Below, in pieces: positions 27,251 through 36,966 of a stretch of DNA of 64,000 nucleotides. Origin of the DNA: Runella limosa DSM 17973. Its GTDB lineage: Bacteria; Bacteroidota; Bacteroidia; Cytophagales; Spirosomataceae. The position numbers and the translations under genes were made by a program. The stretch lies in assembly GCF_000482465.1 (NCBI RefSeq), contig NZ_AXVJ01000057.1, positions 1-64,000 of the forward strand, in the 5' to 3' direction. Numbering within the stretch: the stretch's first letter is position 1; each line of letters starts with the position of its first letter. The notes beneath the pieces were generated by a model. That model was not told the origin of the DNA and did no database searches. It saw nothing but the letters and a program-made list of their open reading frames with translations.

Positions 27251-27745
27251 TTACACTAAATTATGTTCCTTTATTAAGTATTCCAAGAAATTTTCCCCGC
27301 ACCGACTTACGATTTGAAAGACATCTTCAAAGGCTGACATGTCATCGTAGTAAGGGTCGGGTACATTGGGTGAATCAGCCTGTTCGTCAAAATCACGGTA
27401 AAGAAGCACGCGTCCTTCTTCGGGATAAAAACCAGTGGAGCGATAGCTTTGGGTTTGGATGTTTTCTAGGTTAGATTCATCCATGGCGACGATGTAGTCA
27501 AAGTTGGCAAAATCGTCGCTTGAAAGTTTTCGGGCGTGATGGGTGAGGGTAATGCCATAATCAGCCGCAACGCGGCGAGAGCGACGGTCGGGGAGGGCAC
27601 CAATATGATAACCATGCGTACCCGCAGAGTCGCAAGAAATAGTGTCTGATAGCCCTTTTTGGGCAACAAGCTCACGAAAAGTGCCTTCTGCAAGGGGAGA
27701 GCGGCAGATATTGCCGAGGCAGACGAAGAGTACTTGAAGTTTCAC
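27251..27745 (-). CDS. Low-molecular-weight protein tyrosine phosphatase
   Basis: 164 residues if started at the GTG at 27745 (MKLQVLFVCLGNICRSPLAE). The longer frame with an ATG at 27802 adds 19 residues not seen in this family, whose members start a few residues before the P-loop. The catalytic P-loop is C9-LGNIC-R15-S, and the general acid is Asp130 in VPDPYYDD. The function is dephosphorylation of phosphotyrosine, in bacteria often on kinases of exopolysaccharide export; no such kinase is present here. It lies 74 bp after ftsB and 15 bp before gpmI. Confidence 0.92.
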   Translation of the reverse strand: MKLQVLFVCLGNICRSPLAEGTFRELVAQKGLSDTISCDSAGTHGYHIGALPDRRSRRVAADYGITLTHHARKLSSDDFANFDYIVAMDESNLENIQTQSYRSTGFYPEEGRVLLYRDFDEQADSPNVPDPYYDDMSAFEDVFQIVSRCGENFLEYLIKEHNLV

Positions 27746-27819
27746 GAATGTTGAAAATGGGCCAATTTGAAAATGAAAATTAGCACACCTCGTCATTTTC
27801 AACTGACCAAATGAACGAA

Positions 27820-28134
27820 TTATTTTTCAAATGGTTCTCCATTTTTGTCCACCAACACAAACACTTCCTCACTGTCTTTTTTCATGAAATACTTTTCACG
27901 GGCATATTTCTCAAGAAGTTTGTCAGTACCAAGGGTGGATGCTTGTTCTTTTTTGAGCAAGACGATTTGTTCCTCGTAATATTCTTTCTGGGACTTCAAT
28001 TCTTGAAGTTTCAACCAATTCCCAACTTGGTCAGGAATACTATTCAGTTCAAAAAAAGTCAGCCAAATTAGCAAACCTAGCGCACTTGCTTTGTAGAAAT
28101 CTTTTAGAAAACGGAAGCGATTGAGGAACTGCAT
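27820..28134 (-). CDS. FtsB/DivIC-like septum formation initiator
   Basis: 104 residues from MQFLNRFRFLKDFYKAS. The order is a short cytoplasmic N-terminus, one transmembrane helix (ALGLLIWLTFFELNSI), a coiled coil (LQELKSQKEYYEEQIVLLKK) and a C-terminal motif KYAREKYFMKKDSEEVFVLV, which matches the DivIC/FtsB 'ARE.y.m...gE.v..l' ending. These proteins hold the FtsQBL divisome complex at the septum. An upstream extension to 28251 is only the intergenic repeat read as protein. It is downstream of eno, as in several Bacteroidota. Confidence 0.85.
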   Translation of the reverse strand: MQFLNRFRFLKDFYKASALGLLIWLTFFELNSIPDQVGNWLKLQELKSQKEYYEEQIVLLKKEQASTLGTDKLLEKYAREKYFMKKDSEEVFVLVDKNGEPFEK

Positions 28135-28149
28135 GTAGATATTGAGGGT

Positions 28150-28251
28150 TAGATGCAGAAAAAATGTCGAATGAAGCAAAAATGTCGAGTGTCGAATGCA
28201 GAATGTCGAATGAATATGTTTATTCGACATTCTGCACTCTGCACTCGACAC
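28150..28251. repeat. Dispersed palindromic repeat (TGTCGAATG family), copy 1
   Basis: Repeated TGTCGAATG-type units, followed by a hairpin with a perfect 15-bp stem TGCAGAATGTCGAAT (28197-28211) / ATTCGACATTCTGCA (28222-28236) and an outer GTCGAGTG/CACTCGAC pair (28184-28191 with 28242-28249). It abuts the eno stop codon and probably folds in the eno-ftsB transcript. A relative of the same repeat is at 54716-54811. Confidence 0.8.
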
Positions 28252-28254
28252 TAA

Positions 28255-29843
<1,589 letters not shown>

Positions 29844-30524
29844 ATGAAGAAAATTTTACTGAGCCTTGGCTTGGCATGGATGGTATTGCTTTCCGTGGAA
29901 GCCCGACCAAAGGATAATTGGTCAAGAGGAGAAATCAAGCTCGCAACAGGCGAACGAATGAAAGGGGAGCTGCTGTATGCTCCCGAAGTGGAGGTGGTAT
30001 CAATAAAACTTGACGATGGCCGCCACCGCGCCTACGGAAGTCGGCAAGTTGAGTCGTTTTCGTTTTGGGATGCAAGAAAACAACAAACTCGTTATTTTGT
30101 TAAAAGTCACCTGCCCCACGGAGGGCGAGAGATTGTTTTTGAAAACATTGCGGATGGTGCCCTAAAAATTCAACGTTTCCTCAAGCCTTATTCGCGTAAA
30201 AGGCTTCTTCCTTTTACTTCAGTTATTACGGATGAAATTCCCGAAACAGCCCAGGAACATGGCCGTTATCAGTATTATGTGCAAGAAGGGGAGCATTTGA
30301 TGACCATTGAGCACTTCTTACGGAGAAGGTTTTCGACATCAACCAAAAGATGGCAAAAAGAATTGGAAGAATACCGTTACTACAACGAACTAGATAACGG
30401 CATTGCGAGCTGGCTCAAGGTACTTTTGTACTATAATGTGTTGGAGGCGGAGCATAATCCCAAAACATACGAAAGTCGCCCAAATGTTGATGCGTCTTTT
30501 ATTTTGATGGGAAATTTGAACTAG
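29844..30524 (+). CDS. Secreted protein of unknown function
   Basis: 226 residues with a signal peptide (MKKILLSLGLAWMVLLSVEA-R). A beta-rich N-terminal half follows (GEIKLATGERMKGELLYAPE, VVSIKLDDGRHRAYGSRQVESF), resembling a small SH3-like or 'carbohydrate-responsive' beta barrel, then a basic helical C-terminal half (FLRRRFSTSTKRWQKELEEY). I recognise no catalytic residues. Net charge is strongly basic. It is monocistronic with its own promoter and terminator. Confidence 0.75.
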   Translation: MKKILLSLGLAWMVLLSVEARPKDNWSRGEIKLATGERMKGELLYAPEVEVVSIKLDDGRHRAYGSRQVESFSFWDARKQQTRYFVKSHLPHGGREIVFENIADGALKIQRFLKPYSRKRLLPFTSVITDEIPETAQEHGRYQYYVQEGEHLMTIEHFLRRRFSTSTKRWQKELEEYRYYNELDNGIASWLKVLLYYNVLEAEHNPKTYESRPNVDASFILMGNLN

Positions 30525-30538
30525 GCAACACTTTTGTG

Positions 30539-30573
30539 GGGAAGGTTGCTCACAACCTTCCCTTATTTTATTT
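30539..30573. terminator. Terminator after the secreted protein gene
   Basis: GGGAAGGTTG/CAACCTTCCC stem with a CTCA loop, followed by TTATTTTATTT; it sits between convergent genes. Confidence 0.8.
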
Positions 30574-31729
30574 ATGCTTTCAAACGCTCAATGGCTTGCC
30601 AAATTCGTTCGGCTGGCATACAAAGAGAAACCCGAATGTAGCGTTGGCCTTTAGGACCAAAAATAAACCCTGGGGCAATGAAAATATGTTTTTGGTATAA
30701 CAAATCGTCCACAAGTTGCTCCGCAGAGGCAACTTCTTCGGGGAGTTTTGCCCACAGAAACATACCTTCTTGCGTCGAATCGAAGGTGCAGTTTAGGGTT
30801 GTTAAGAAGGTTTTGGCGGCATCCAATCGACTGTGATACACGGCATTTTGGGCGGCGTGCCATTCTTCCGAATTTTGAAGAGCGGCTACGGCGGCTTGTT
30901 GAATGCCTAAAAACATACCAGAGTCCACATTGCTTTTTATGGTAAGTACTGCATCCACGTATTCTTTAGCCCCTGATAACCACCCTATTCGCCAGCCCGC
31001 CATGTTGTGTGACTTAGACATGGAGTTTAGCTCAATGGCCACCTCCTTTGCTCCTTCAATTGAAAGTAAGCTGATGGGAGGTTTCTGGTTGAGTATCAGG
31101 CTATAAGGGTTGTCGTGACATAATAAAATGCCATGCTCTTTGGCAAAGCGAACCGCATTTTCAAAAAGCGCACGCGTGGCGGGTGCGCCCGTAGGCATGT
31201 GTGGATAGTTGAGCCACAAAATTTTTGTTTTGGAGCTTACTATACCCTTCATAGCTTCCCAGTCGGGCTGCCATTGGTTATTTTCTTGAAGGGGATATTC
31301 AATAACTGTTGCCCCCACCATTTCGCTTACCGCGCGATAGGCAGGATAGCCAAGCTCGGGAACGAGGACTTCATCTCCTTCGTCTAAAAAAGTCAAACTG
31401 ATGTGCGTAATGCCTTCTTTTGAACCAATTAAGGGCAAGATTTCATGTTCTGGATCAAGCTGTACGCCATACACACGCTCATACCATTTTGATATACCTT
31501 GACGAAGGGCAGGAATGCCTTTATACGATTGATAACCGTGGGTATTGGTAAGTGAAGCTGTATTCTTTAATGCTTCAATGGTTGCTTCTGAGGGGGCTTG
31601 GTCAGGGTTTCCAATCCCCATATTGATGACATCATGTCCTGCGGCAAGTAGCTTTCGAACTTCGGCGAGCTTCACCGAGAAGTAATATTCCTGCGCTTGA
31701 GTAGCGCGTTTTGCAAGAGAAATAACCAT
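30572..31729 (-). CDS. PLP-dependent class I/II aminotransferase
   Basis: 385 residues from the ATG at 31729 (MVISLAKRATQAQEYYFSVK); an upstream TTG at 31741 is less likely. Fold-type I aminotransferase features: NMGIGNPDQAPS, substrate/PLP stretch GSKEGITHISL, HDNPYSLIL (Asp and Tyr contacting PLP), and the Schiff-base lysine in SMSKSHNMAGWRIGW, then RVSLCMP with the C-terminal substrate-carboxylate Arg. Closest in style to LL-diaminopimelate or aspartate/alanine aminotransferases; the exact substrate is open. The usual NPTG loop reads YPHMPTGAP. It is 35 bp downstream of the site-2 protease, the last gene of a five-gene run. Confidence 0.85.
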   Translation of the reverse strand: MVISLAKRATQAQEYYFSVKLAEVRKLLAAGHDVINMGIGNPDQAPSEATIEALKNTASLTNTHGYQSYKGIPALRQGISKWYERVYGVQLDPEHEILPLIGSKEGITHISLTFLDEGDEVLVPELGYPAYRAVSEMVGATVIEYPLQENNQWQPDWEAMKGIVSSKTKILWLNYPHMPTGAPATRALFENAVRFAKEHGILLCHDNPYSLILNQKPPISLLSIEGAKEVAIELNSMSKSHNMAGWRIGWLSGAKEYVDAVLTIKSNVDSGMFLGIQQAAVAALQNSEEWHAAQNAVYHSRLDAAKTFLTTLNCTFDSTQEGMFLWAKLPEEVASAEQLVDDLLYQKHIFIAPGFIFGPKGQRYIRVSLCMPAERIWQAIERLKA

Positions 31730-31776
31730 GGATGGGTGCAACGTTGCGTCGAAATGTTTCTACAACGTCGTTTATT

Positions 31777-32931
31777 TTACAATACAACGAAAGGTTTTGG
31801 ACTAAAACAGAGTACAAAGATAATCAAAGCTAACCAACCCACGACTTTTCGGGAGTTACTTAGCGGGGCAATGTCGTCCGTTGAGGGATGATACACGCCT
31901 AAAACACGACCAATCAAGAACCCGAACGCTAAAAATCCTGAGTAACCTTCTACGGTTGGAAATAGGAGAGAAAGTCCAAGTTGAATAGTGACCGTTAAAA
32001 GGGCTAACATCCACTTAGTGAGCGCATTATTCTCGTCGATTCTACTATAACATAGTTGAAGAAAAATAATGTAAATCCCTAGTGAGGCGAGTTGCTCCCA
32101 AAATAAATTTTCATTGGCAATGGCAAACTCGTCGGCGCGGTAAGTGCCAAGTCCCGCGTAAGTAATAAAGACAAAAAACAAAATGGGAGAAACTATACGG
32201 TAGTTTTTGTTGCCAATAAGCCCGTACAACACATGTCCCCCGTCAAGTTGTCCAATGGGAATAAGGTTGAGCGACGTGAAAAATAGCGCCAAATAGCCCG
32301 CTAAAAGCAGCGGATAGTGCATGATTTCTTGGGGAGGAGGAAGGCGAGTGGGGTCGGCAACGTAGGTTTTGAAAAACGTAAAAAGCAGATTATCGCCCAA
32401 TAAGATATTTCCAGCTTGGTTTTTGGCATAGACAACGCGTGCAAAGCCCATCCCATATTTTTGGTATTCGGGGTGAATTTTGAAGATGTAATCAAGGGTA
32501 GGAAGGGTAGCAAAACCATACCAAAGAACGCCGATGGCAACAACAAAGCCAGCGAGTGGCCCTGCTATTCCAATATCAAAGTATTTTTCACGCGAGCGGA
32601 TAAACTCTTTGATACGAATAAATGCCCCAAGTGTACCGATGGTTTGGCCAATTCCAAGCCAGAGCGGAATGTAATAGGGAAGAGTAACTTTGACTTTGTG
32701 GTATTTGGCCGCAAAATAATGCCCGAACTCGTGAACAGTCAAAATCCCCAGAAAAGGAATCGAGAATCGGAAACCTTGCCAAAAATGTTCCCAGCCTAAT
32801 GGATTTTCAATCTGGTAAAATGGAAGGTCAAAAGGCCGCCCAAACATCCATTCGGCGCCTGCTAAGGACGTACTTATGAGGGTGAGTACAAACAGTAGGA
32901 GCTGGAGGAGTAGGGTGCGGGTAGAGTTCAC
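31777..32931 (-). CDS. Site-2 protease family (M50) membrane metalloprotease
   Basis: 384 residues. A multi-pass membrane protein with the zinc motif HEFGHYFAAKYHKVK in an early transmembrane helix and the second metal site LIPIGQLDGGHVLYGL further on. These are the two hallmarks of M50 intramembrane proteases. Seven or more hydrophobic helices can be counted. The start is a GTG directly abutting the stop of the HAD gene (TAA-GTG); no in-frame ATG exists before the first membrane helix. The function is probably regulated intramembrane proteolysis, but substrates such as anti-sigma factors are not encoded nearby. Confidence 0.87.
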   Translation of the reverse strand: MNSTRTLLLQLLLFVLTLISTSLAGAEWMFGRPFDLPFYQIENPLGWEHFWQGFRFSIPFLGILTVHEFGHYFAAKYHKVKVTLPYYIPLWLGIGQTIGTLGAFIRIKEFIRSREKYFDIGIAGPLAGFVVAIGVLWYGFATLPTLDYIFKIHPEYQKYGMGFARVVYAKNQAGNILLGDNLLFTFFKTYVADPTRLPPPQEIMHYPLLLAGYLALFFTSLNLIPIGQLDGGHVLYGLIGNKNYRIVSPILFFVFITYAGLGTYRADEFAIANENLFWEQLASLGIYIIFLQLCYSRIDENNALTKWMLALLTVTIQLGLSLLFPTVEGYSGFLAFGFLIGRVLGVYHPSTDDIAPLSNSRKVVGWLALIIFVLCFSPKPFVVL

Positions 32932-33558
32932 TTAAAAATCTTTTAGGTATTCGACAATCGAGGTTGGTTTTTGAACGTGAATGGTCTGAATACCAACTTC
33001 GCCTGCGGCTCTGATGTTATCGGCATTGTCGTCCAAAAACAAAGACTCATGCGGTAAAATTCCAGCGTCTGCTAATACACCATGGTAAATGTCGTGGTGA
33101 GGTTTCATCACGCCCATTTCGTACGAAAGAAAAAGCTTTTCAAACAACGCATCTAGTTTTGGAATGCCAGTCGTACGGTGGAGAATGCGATTTACTTCCT
33201 CAACGTGAATAGAGCTAGTATTGCTCAAAAGAAAAAGCCGATAGCCTTTTTGGGCTAAAGCGACGATTGTTTCAACCCGTTGGGGGGGAATATCGAGTAG
33301 GAGTGAATTCCAAGCTTCGTCAATTTGGGCGTCTGTCCATTCAGGATGTGCAAGGAGCTCACGAATGTAGTTTCTAAAATCAGGGGCAGATAACTGCCCC
33401 GTCTCAAACTTCTTAAAAACCTCATTGTGCTGAATAAGCCGTTGAACATCTTCCAGTGGAAGCTGACTTAGCTCCGCAAAAGATTGCGCTGCCCGTGGAA
33501 CATCAATGTTGATGATGACGTCTCCGAGGTCAAAAATGATGTTTTTTATTGCTTTCAT
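32932..33558 (-). CDS. HAD-superfamily hydrolase (subfamily IA)
   Basis: 208 residues. The nucleophile motif is [13 protein letters not shown] (Asp10), motif II is LFLLSNTS and motif IV is [13 protein letters not shown]. The cap is small and helical ([17 protein letters not shown]). It is in the class of FMN/epoxide-hydrolase-like 'HAD-IA variant 3' phosphatases acting on small phosphometabolites. Its ATG overlaps the accA stop by 4 bp (ATGA), and its own stop abuts the protease start, so translation is coupled across three genes. Confidence 0.88.
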   Translation of the reverse strand: MKAIKNIIFDLGDVIINIDVPRAAQSFAELSQLPLEDVQRLIQHNEVFKKFETGQLSAPDFRNYIRELLAHPEWTDAQIDEAWNSLLLDIPPQRVETIVALAQKGYRLFLLSNTSSIHVEEVNRILHRTTGIPKLDALFEKLFLSYEMGVMKPHHDIYHGVLADAGILPHESLFLDDNADNIRAAGEVGIQTIHVQKPTSIVEYLKDF

Positions 33559-34508
33559 TCCGTAAAGACCCCCATCGAACAGAACTTGTCAATCCGCTGA
33601 TTGATTCTTTCTTCGGGCGTTAGCTTTTGGAGTTCGTTGATACTGCCTAAAATGACATTTTTCAGGATGTTAGCCATGGCTTGATGGTCTAAGTGAGCGC
33701 CACCGAGTGGTTCTTCTACAATTCCATCAATCAATTTTGCCATTGTCATATCCGAAGCCGTTAAGCGGAGTGCTTCGGCGGCTTGTTCTTTAAAATTCCA
33801 GCTACGCCAGAGAATAGATGAACAAGATTCTGGCGAAATTACTGAGTACCAAGTATTTTCGAGCATGAGAACACGGTCGCCGATGGCAATTCCCAACGCT
33901 CCCCCTGAGGCACCTTCACCGATAATAATACAGATGACGGGCACTTTAAGCATAAACATTTCCTTAAGATTCCGCGCAATGGCTTCACCTTGACCACGTT
34001 CTTCTGCTTCTAGGCCAGGAAATGCGCCTGGGGTGTCAATAAGTGCAACGATAGGCTTGTTGAACTTTTCGGCTAATTTCATCATGCGTAGCGCTTTGCG
34101 GTAGCCTTCGGGGTTAGCCATCCCGAAGTTGCGGTGTTGGCGTTGCTTGGTATTACGGCCTTTTTGTTGACCAATGATGAGCATACTTTGGCCATCAATG
34201 TTACAAAATCCACCGACCATGGCAGGGTCGTCGCGTACGGTACGGTCACCGTGAAGTTCGATAAACTCCTCACACATAAGTTCGATGTAATCGAGGGTAT
34301 AAGGGCGATCAGGGTGGCGAGAAAGCTGCACCCGTTGCCATCTAGTGAGGTTTTGAGCCGTATCTTTCCGTAGTTGTATAATGCTGTCTTCGAGTCTAAT
34401 AACAGCTTCCGAAACGTCAACTTGTGTCGTGTCGGCGAGTTTTTTTAACTCGGCAAGCTTGGATTCGAGCTCTGCCACAGGTTTTTCAAAATCTAAATAA
34501 GTTGGCAT
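33555..34508 (-). CDS. accA: Acetyl-CoA carboxylase carboxyltransferase subunit alpha
   Basis: 317 residues, normal AccA length. With AccD it moves carboxyl from biotin to acetyl-CoA to make malonyl-CoA, the first step of fatty acid synthesis. N-terminal coiled helices ([20 protein letters not shown]) precede the crotonase-like core, with [64 protein letters not shown] and [14 protein letters not shown]. Placed after the beta-CASP gene (12-bp gap) and overlapping the HAD gene. accD and accBC are elsewhere. Confidence 0.97.
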   Translation of the reverse strand: MPTYLDFEKPVAELESKLAELKKLADTTQVDVSEAVIRLEDSIIQLRKDTAQNLTRWQRVQLSRHPDRPYTLDYIELMCEEFIELHGDRTVRDDPAMVGGFCNIDGQSMLIIGQQKGRNTKQRQHRNFGMANPEGYRKALRMMKLAEKFNKPIVALIDTPGAFPGLEAEERGQGEAIARNLKEMFMLKVPVICIIIGEGASGGALGIAIGDRVLMLENTWYSVISPESCSSILWRSWNFKEQAAEALRLTASDMTMAKLIDGIVEEPLGGAHLDHQAMANILKNVILGSINELQKLTPEERINQRIDKFCSMGVFTE

Positions 34509-34520
34509 AAAGTTGGTTGC

Positions 34521-35963
34521 TTACAATTCAAAAGTTTGTCCCTTTGTGGGGATCTCGATATTTTCGTAACCGACTGATTGTAAAGTGCTTTTAAAGTGGT
34601 CCATACTTGGCTTTTCCCCGTGGACAAGGAAGATTTTTTTTAACTCGGCAGGTGCCTGTTGCTGAACAAACGTCAGAAGGTCTTCTTTGTCTCCGTGGCC
34701 GCTAAATACGTCAATTTTTTCGATATTGGCCAATACTTGCTCGTCTTTCCCTCGAATGCGTAAGGTTGTTTGGCCATTGAGAAGTCTCCATCCGAGCGTT
34801 CCTTCGGCACAATACCCGATGAGCAATATGGTGCAGTAAGGGTTGCTAATGTTCTGAGCCACATGGTATTCGACGCGCCCACCCTGCACCATTCCAGAGG
34901 AAGAAATGATGATACAAGGCTCTACATGGTTTGAAATGGCGCGGCTGGCGTCTGTACTTTCGAGGTAGATTAAATTTTCAAAGTCAAACAACGATTCATT
35001 CTCTTCGTTAAACTCACGGGCCTCGCGGTTTAGCATCCGAACGTTCCGCTGATAGACCCGCGAGCTTTCAAAAGCAAGCGGACTGTCGGCAAAAACTTTG
35101 ATGGGAGGAAGCTGATGGTTATTATATAATTTATTTAAGGTATATAATAAAGCCTGGGTTCGGCCCACGCTAAAAGACGGAATAATAAGCCGCCCTGGAA
35201 TGTCAACGCAGGTACGTTTGATAACATCTGCCAAAGCCAAATCAGGCGAAACGCCTTTTTCATGCAAACGATTGCCGTAGGTTGTTTCACATACCAAGAA
35301 ATCAACCTGGGGCAAAGTAGCGGGGTCAATAAGAAGTGGATAGCCTTTACGGCCCACATCACCCGAGAATCCAATGGTTTTTTTCTGTCCGTTTTCCCAA
35401 ACTTCAACTACGATATGTGCTGCACCCAATAAATGCCCTGCGGGGATAAAAGTAATAATGACGTTGTCGGATACCCTAAAACGGCGATTAAAGGCAAGAG
35501 GAACAAAGTTTTCGAGTGCTTGACGTACTTGTTTTTCGAGGTATAAATCTTTAGGAAGTTCTTTTTTTCTACCTTTTTTTCGTTTACGCTGCGAATCCGC
35601 ACTGTTCAATTCATTGATTCGCTTCTGATTCAGCATTGCTGCATCTTTTAGTAATATACTGGTTAGAGCAAAAGTAGAATCGGTACACAGTACTTGTCCT
35701 TCGTATCCATCTCGATACAAGTTTGGGATATTTCCAGAGTGATCAATATGGGCGTGAGTCAGTAATACTACGTTAATTGACGGAGCTTCAAAAGGGAAAA
35801 GTGCGTTGGGAAATGGGGGTGGGGTATCGTTGAGCGCGCGTCTTCGGTCGCCGCTTTCAAAGTCAGAACCACAGTCAATCAAAATACGGTAATCGTCTTC
35901 CAATTCTAGGAGGTACATGCTACCAGTAACCTGTTGTGAAGCCCCCCAAAAAGTTAATTTCAT
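34521..35963 (-). CDS. Beta-CASP metallo-beta-lactamase-fold (RNase-like) hydrolase
   Basis: 480 residues. The MBL core opens with LTFWGASQQVTGSMYLLE, and the zinc motif LTHAHIDHSG (His70, His72, Asp74, His75) follows. The beta-CASP insert has RLIIPSFSVGRTQALLYTL and IIISSSGMVQGGRVEYH. The C-terminal 'RMMBL' segment has DVFSGHGDKEDLL and FLVHGE. This order matches YSH1/RNase J-like proteins annotated as 'MBL fold metallo-hydrolase RNA specificity domain'. It probably acts on RNA; this is family inference. It heads the five-gene minus-strand run. Confidence 0.88.
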   Translation of the reverse strand: MKLTFWGASQQVTGSMYLLELEDDYRILIDCGSDFESGDRRRALNDTPPPFPNALFPFEAPSINVVLLTHAHIDHSGNIPNLYRDGYEGQVLCTDSTFALTSILLKDAAMLNQKRINELNSADSQRKRKKGRKKELPKDLYLEKQVRQALENFVPLAFNRRFRVSDNVIITFIPAGHLLGAAHIVVEVWENGQKKTIGFSGDVGRKGYPLLIDPATLPQVDFLVCETTYGNRLHEKGVSPDLALADVIKRTCVDIPGRLIIPSFSVGRTQALLYTLNKLYNNHQLPPIKVFADSPLAFESSRVYQRNVRMLNREAREFNEENESLFDFENLIYLESTDASRAISNHVEPCIIISSSGMVQGGRVEYHVAQNISNPYCTILLIGYCAEGTLGWRLLNGQTTLRIRGKDEQVLANIEKIDVFSGHGDKEDLLTFVQQQAPAELKKIFLVHGEKPSMDHFKSTLQSVGYENIEIPTKGQTFEL

Positions 35964-36108
35964 ATGAAGTCAGTTATTCCTCTTATGTACTCAATGCGGA
36001 ACACGAGGAGAGTTCGTTACGTTTCCTTCAAAGGTTTAATCACCATAATGCGAATAAACGATTGAAGAAGGGTTTCTGCAAAAGTATCAAAAACAGCTTA
36101 AAAAAACA

Positions 36109-36585
36109 TTATTCTGCTAACGGAATAGGACGGGCGATTCGTTCCTCTAAGGAGATAAATGTTTCGGTTCGTTGAATACCACCTACTTTTTGAATTTTAT
36201 CGTGAAGAACTTGTCGCAGATGTTCTGTATCACGACAAACAATTTTAGCAAAAATGCTGTAAATACCCGTAGTGTAATGAATATTAACTACTTCTGGAAT
36301 ACGTTCGAGCTCAATAGCGACTTCTTCGTAGAGCGAACTTTTATCTAAATATATACCTAAAAAAGCGCTAATATCCCAGCCTAATTTAGTTTGATCAACC
36401 AATAATTGCGCCCCTTTAACAATTCCAAGCTGCTCAAGTTTTTTCATTCGCACATGAACTGTTCCTCCTGAAACATGAACACGTTTGCCAATTTCGGTGT
36501 AAGCTAGGTGTGCATCTTCTAAAAGAAGTGCCAAAATTTTTAAGTCAGTAGCGTCAATTTTATCAATTTCTAAATTTCGTTCCAT
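36109..36585 (-). CDS. Lrp/AsnC-family transcriptional regulator
   Basis: 158 residues. The N-terminal HTH (DKIDATDLKILALLLEDAHL and TEIGKRVHVSGGTVHVRMKKLEQLGIV) is followed by the RAM ligand-binding domain (SAFLGIYLDKSSLYEEVAIE, VVNIHYTTGIYSIFAKIVC, QRTETFISLEE). Such proteins are octameric, respond to amino acids and commonly regulate themselves. A long inverted repeat at 36604-36643 lies just upstream of the start and is the likely binding site. A divergent RNA gene lies 87-125 bp upstream and could share the operator. Confidence 0.92.
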   Translation of the reverse strand: MERNLEIDKIDATDLKILALLLEDAHLAYTEIGKRVHVSGGTVHVRMKKLEQLGIVKGAQLLVDQTKLGWDISAFLGIYLDKSSLYEEVAIELERIPEVVNIHYTTGIYSIFAKIVCRDTEHLRQVLHDKIQKVGGIQRTETFISLEERIARPIPLAE

Positions 36586-36603
36586 GATGAAGTGGTAAAA
36601 TTA

Positions 36604-36643
36604 GATTTCATTTAACAAAAGTGCTGTTTTGTTGAATGAAATC
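36604..36643. promoter_or_regulatory. Forty-base inverted repeat operator upstream of the Lrp/AsnC gene
   Basis: The left arm GATTTCATT-T-AACAAAA (36604-36620) and right arm TTTTGTT-G-AATGAAATC (36627-36643) pair over 17 bp with a single mismatch, around a 6-bp GTGCTG centre. It is 19 bp upstream of the start codon and about 30 bp upstream of the -33 element of the divergent RNA promoter. Most likely the site of autoregulation. Confidence 0.7.
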
Positions 36644-36671
36644 AAAATTTTTAAAAATATTTATGGAAAAT

Positions 36672-36702
36672 TTGCAACAAAAAATAATATCCATTAGTTT
36701 TG
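36672..36702 (+). promoter_or_regulatory. Promoter of the tRNA-like RNA gene
   Basis: TTG (36672-36674), 20-bp spacer, TAGTTTTG (36695-36702), an exact fit to the Bacteroidota TTG-N19/20-TAnnTTTG promoter. Transcription is expected to start near 36708-36712. Confidence 0.65.
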
Positions 36703-36765
36703 CATTGTCAATTAATCAAAAAGGCACTAGACCACAAGTAAATTAGTTGACTTCAGTTCTTTATA

Positions 36766-36927
36766 CTGTAGGATGATGAAACTTGGCAGCCATGCCCTCC
36801 TGTCTCGGGGGTGGTGAGTTCAGGATAAACACGATATAATGCCGGCACTCTAGTCGACTGGGGTAGACCACCAAACTTTGTATCGCGGCTAACTGCACCG
36901 TGGGCGGTTCGAATCCCCCTCCTACAG
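36766..36927 (+). tRNA. tRNA-like cloverleaf with about 90-nt variable-region insertion (Asp-type anticodon loop)
   Basis: Acceptor CTGTAGGA (36766-36773) pairs fully with TCCTACAG (36920-36927). TG follows as positions 8-9. The D-arm ATG...CAT (36776-36778 / 36791-36793) has a loop with AAA and GG, as in tRNA-Leu. The anticodon arm has stem CCCTC/GGGGG (36795-36799 / 36807-36811) and the 7-nt loop CTGTCTC, giving anticodon GTC (Asp). The T-arm GGCGG-TTCGAAT-CCCCC (36903-36919) has one mismatch. Position 73 would be G. Between the anticodon and T stems lie 91 nt instead of 4-20, containing a 6-bp hairpin CTCTAG-TCGA-CTGGGG (36848-36863). CCA is not encoded. It is probably not an ordinary decoding tRNA; U37 is also atypical. 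Confidence 0.55.
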
Positions 36928-36966
36928 CATTAATGTGAATGGTAAAACAATTACCCTCACAACCCT

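Noticed and set aside
28135-28251. N-terminal extension of the FtsB-like protein (39 extra residues)
   Set aside because: It is the intergenic palindromic repeat translated; the hydrophobic anchor and family layout start at 28134.
36770-36815. Short frame inside the RNA gene (MMKLGSHALLSRGW) as a tmRNA-like tag
   Set aside because: Only 14 codons, lies across the D-arm and anticodon arm, no resume codon or Ala-rich tag; pairing explains the sequence better.
36766-36927. Ordinary tRNA-Asp or tRNA-Leu gene with an intron
   Set aside because: No group I core (P3-P8) or splice junction is apparent; the extra 91 nt sits at the variable region and not in the anticodon loop.
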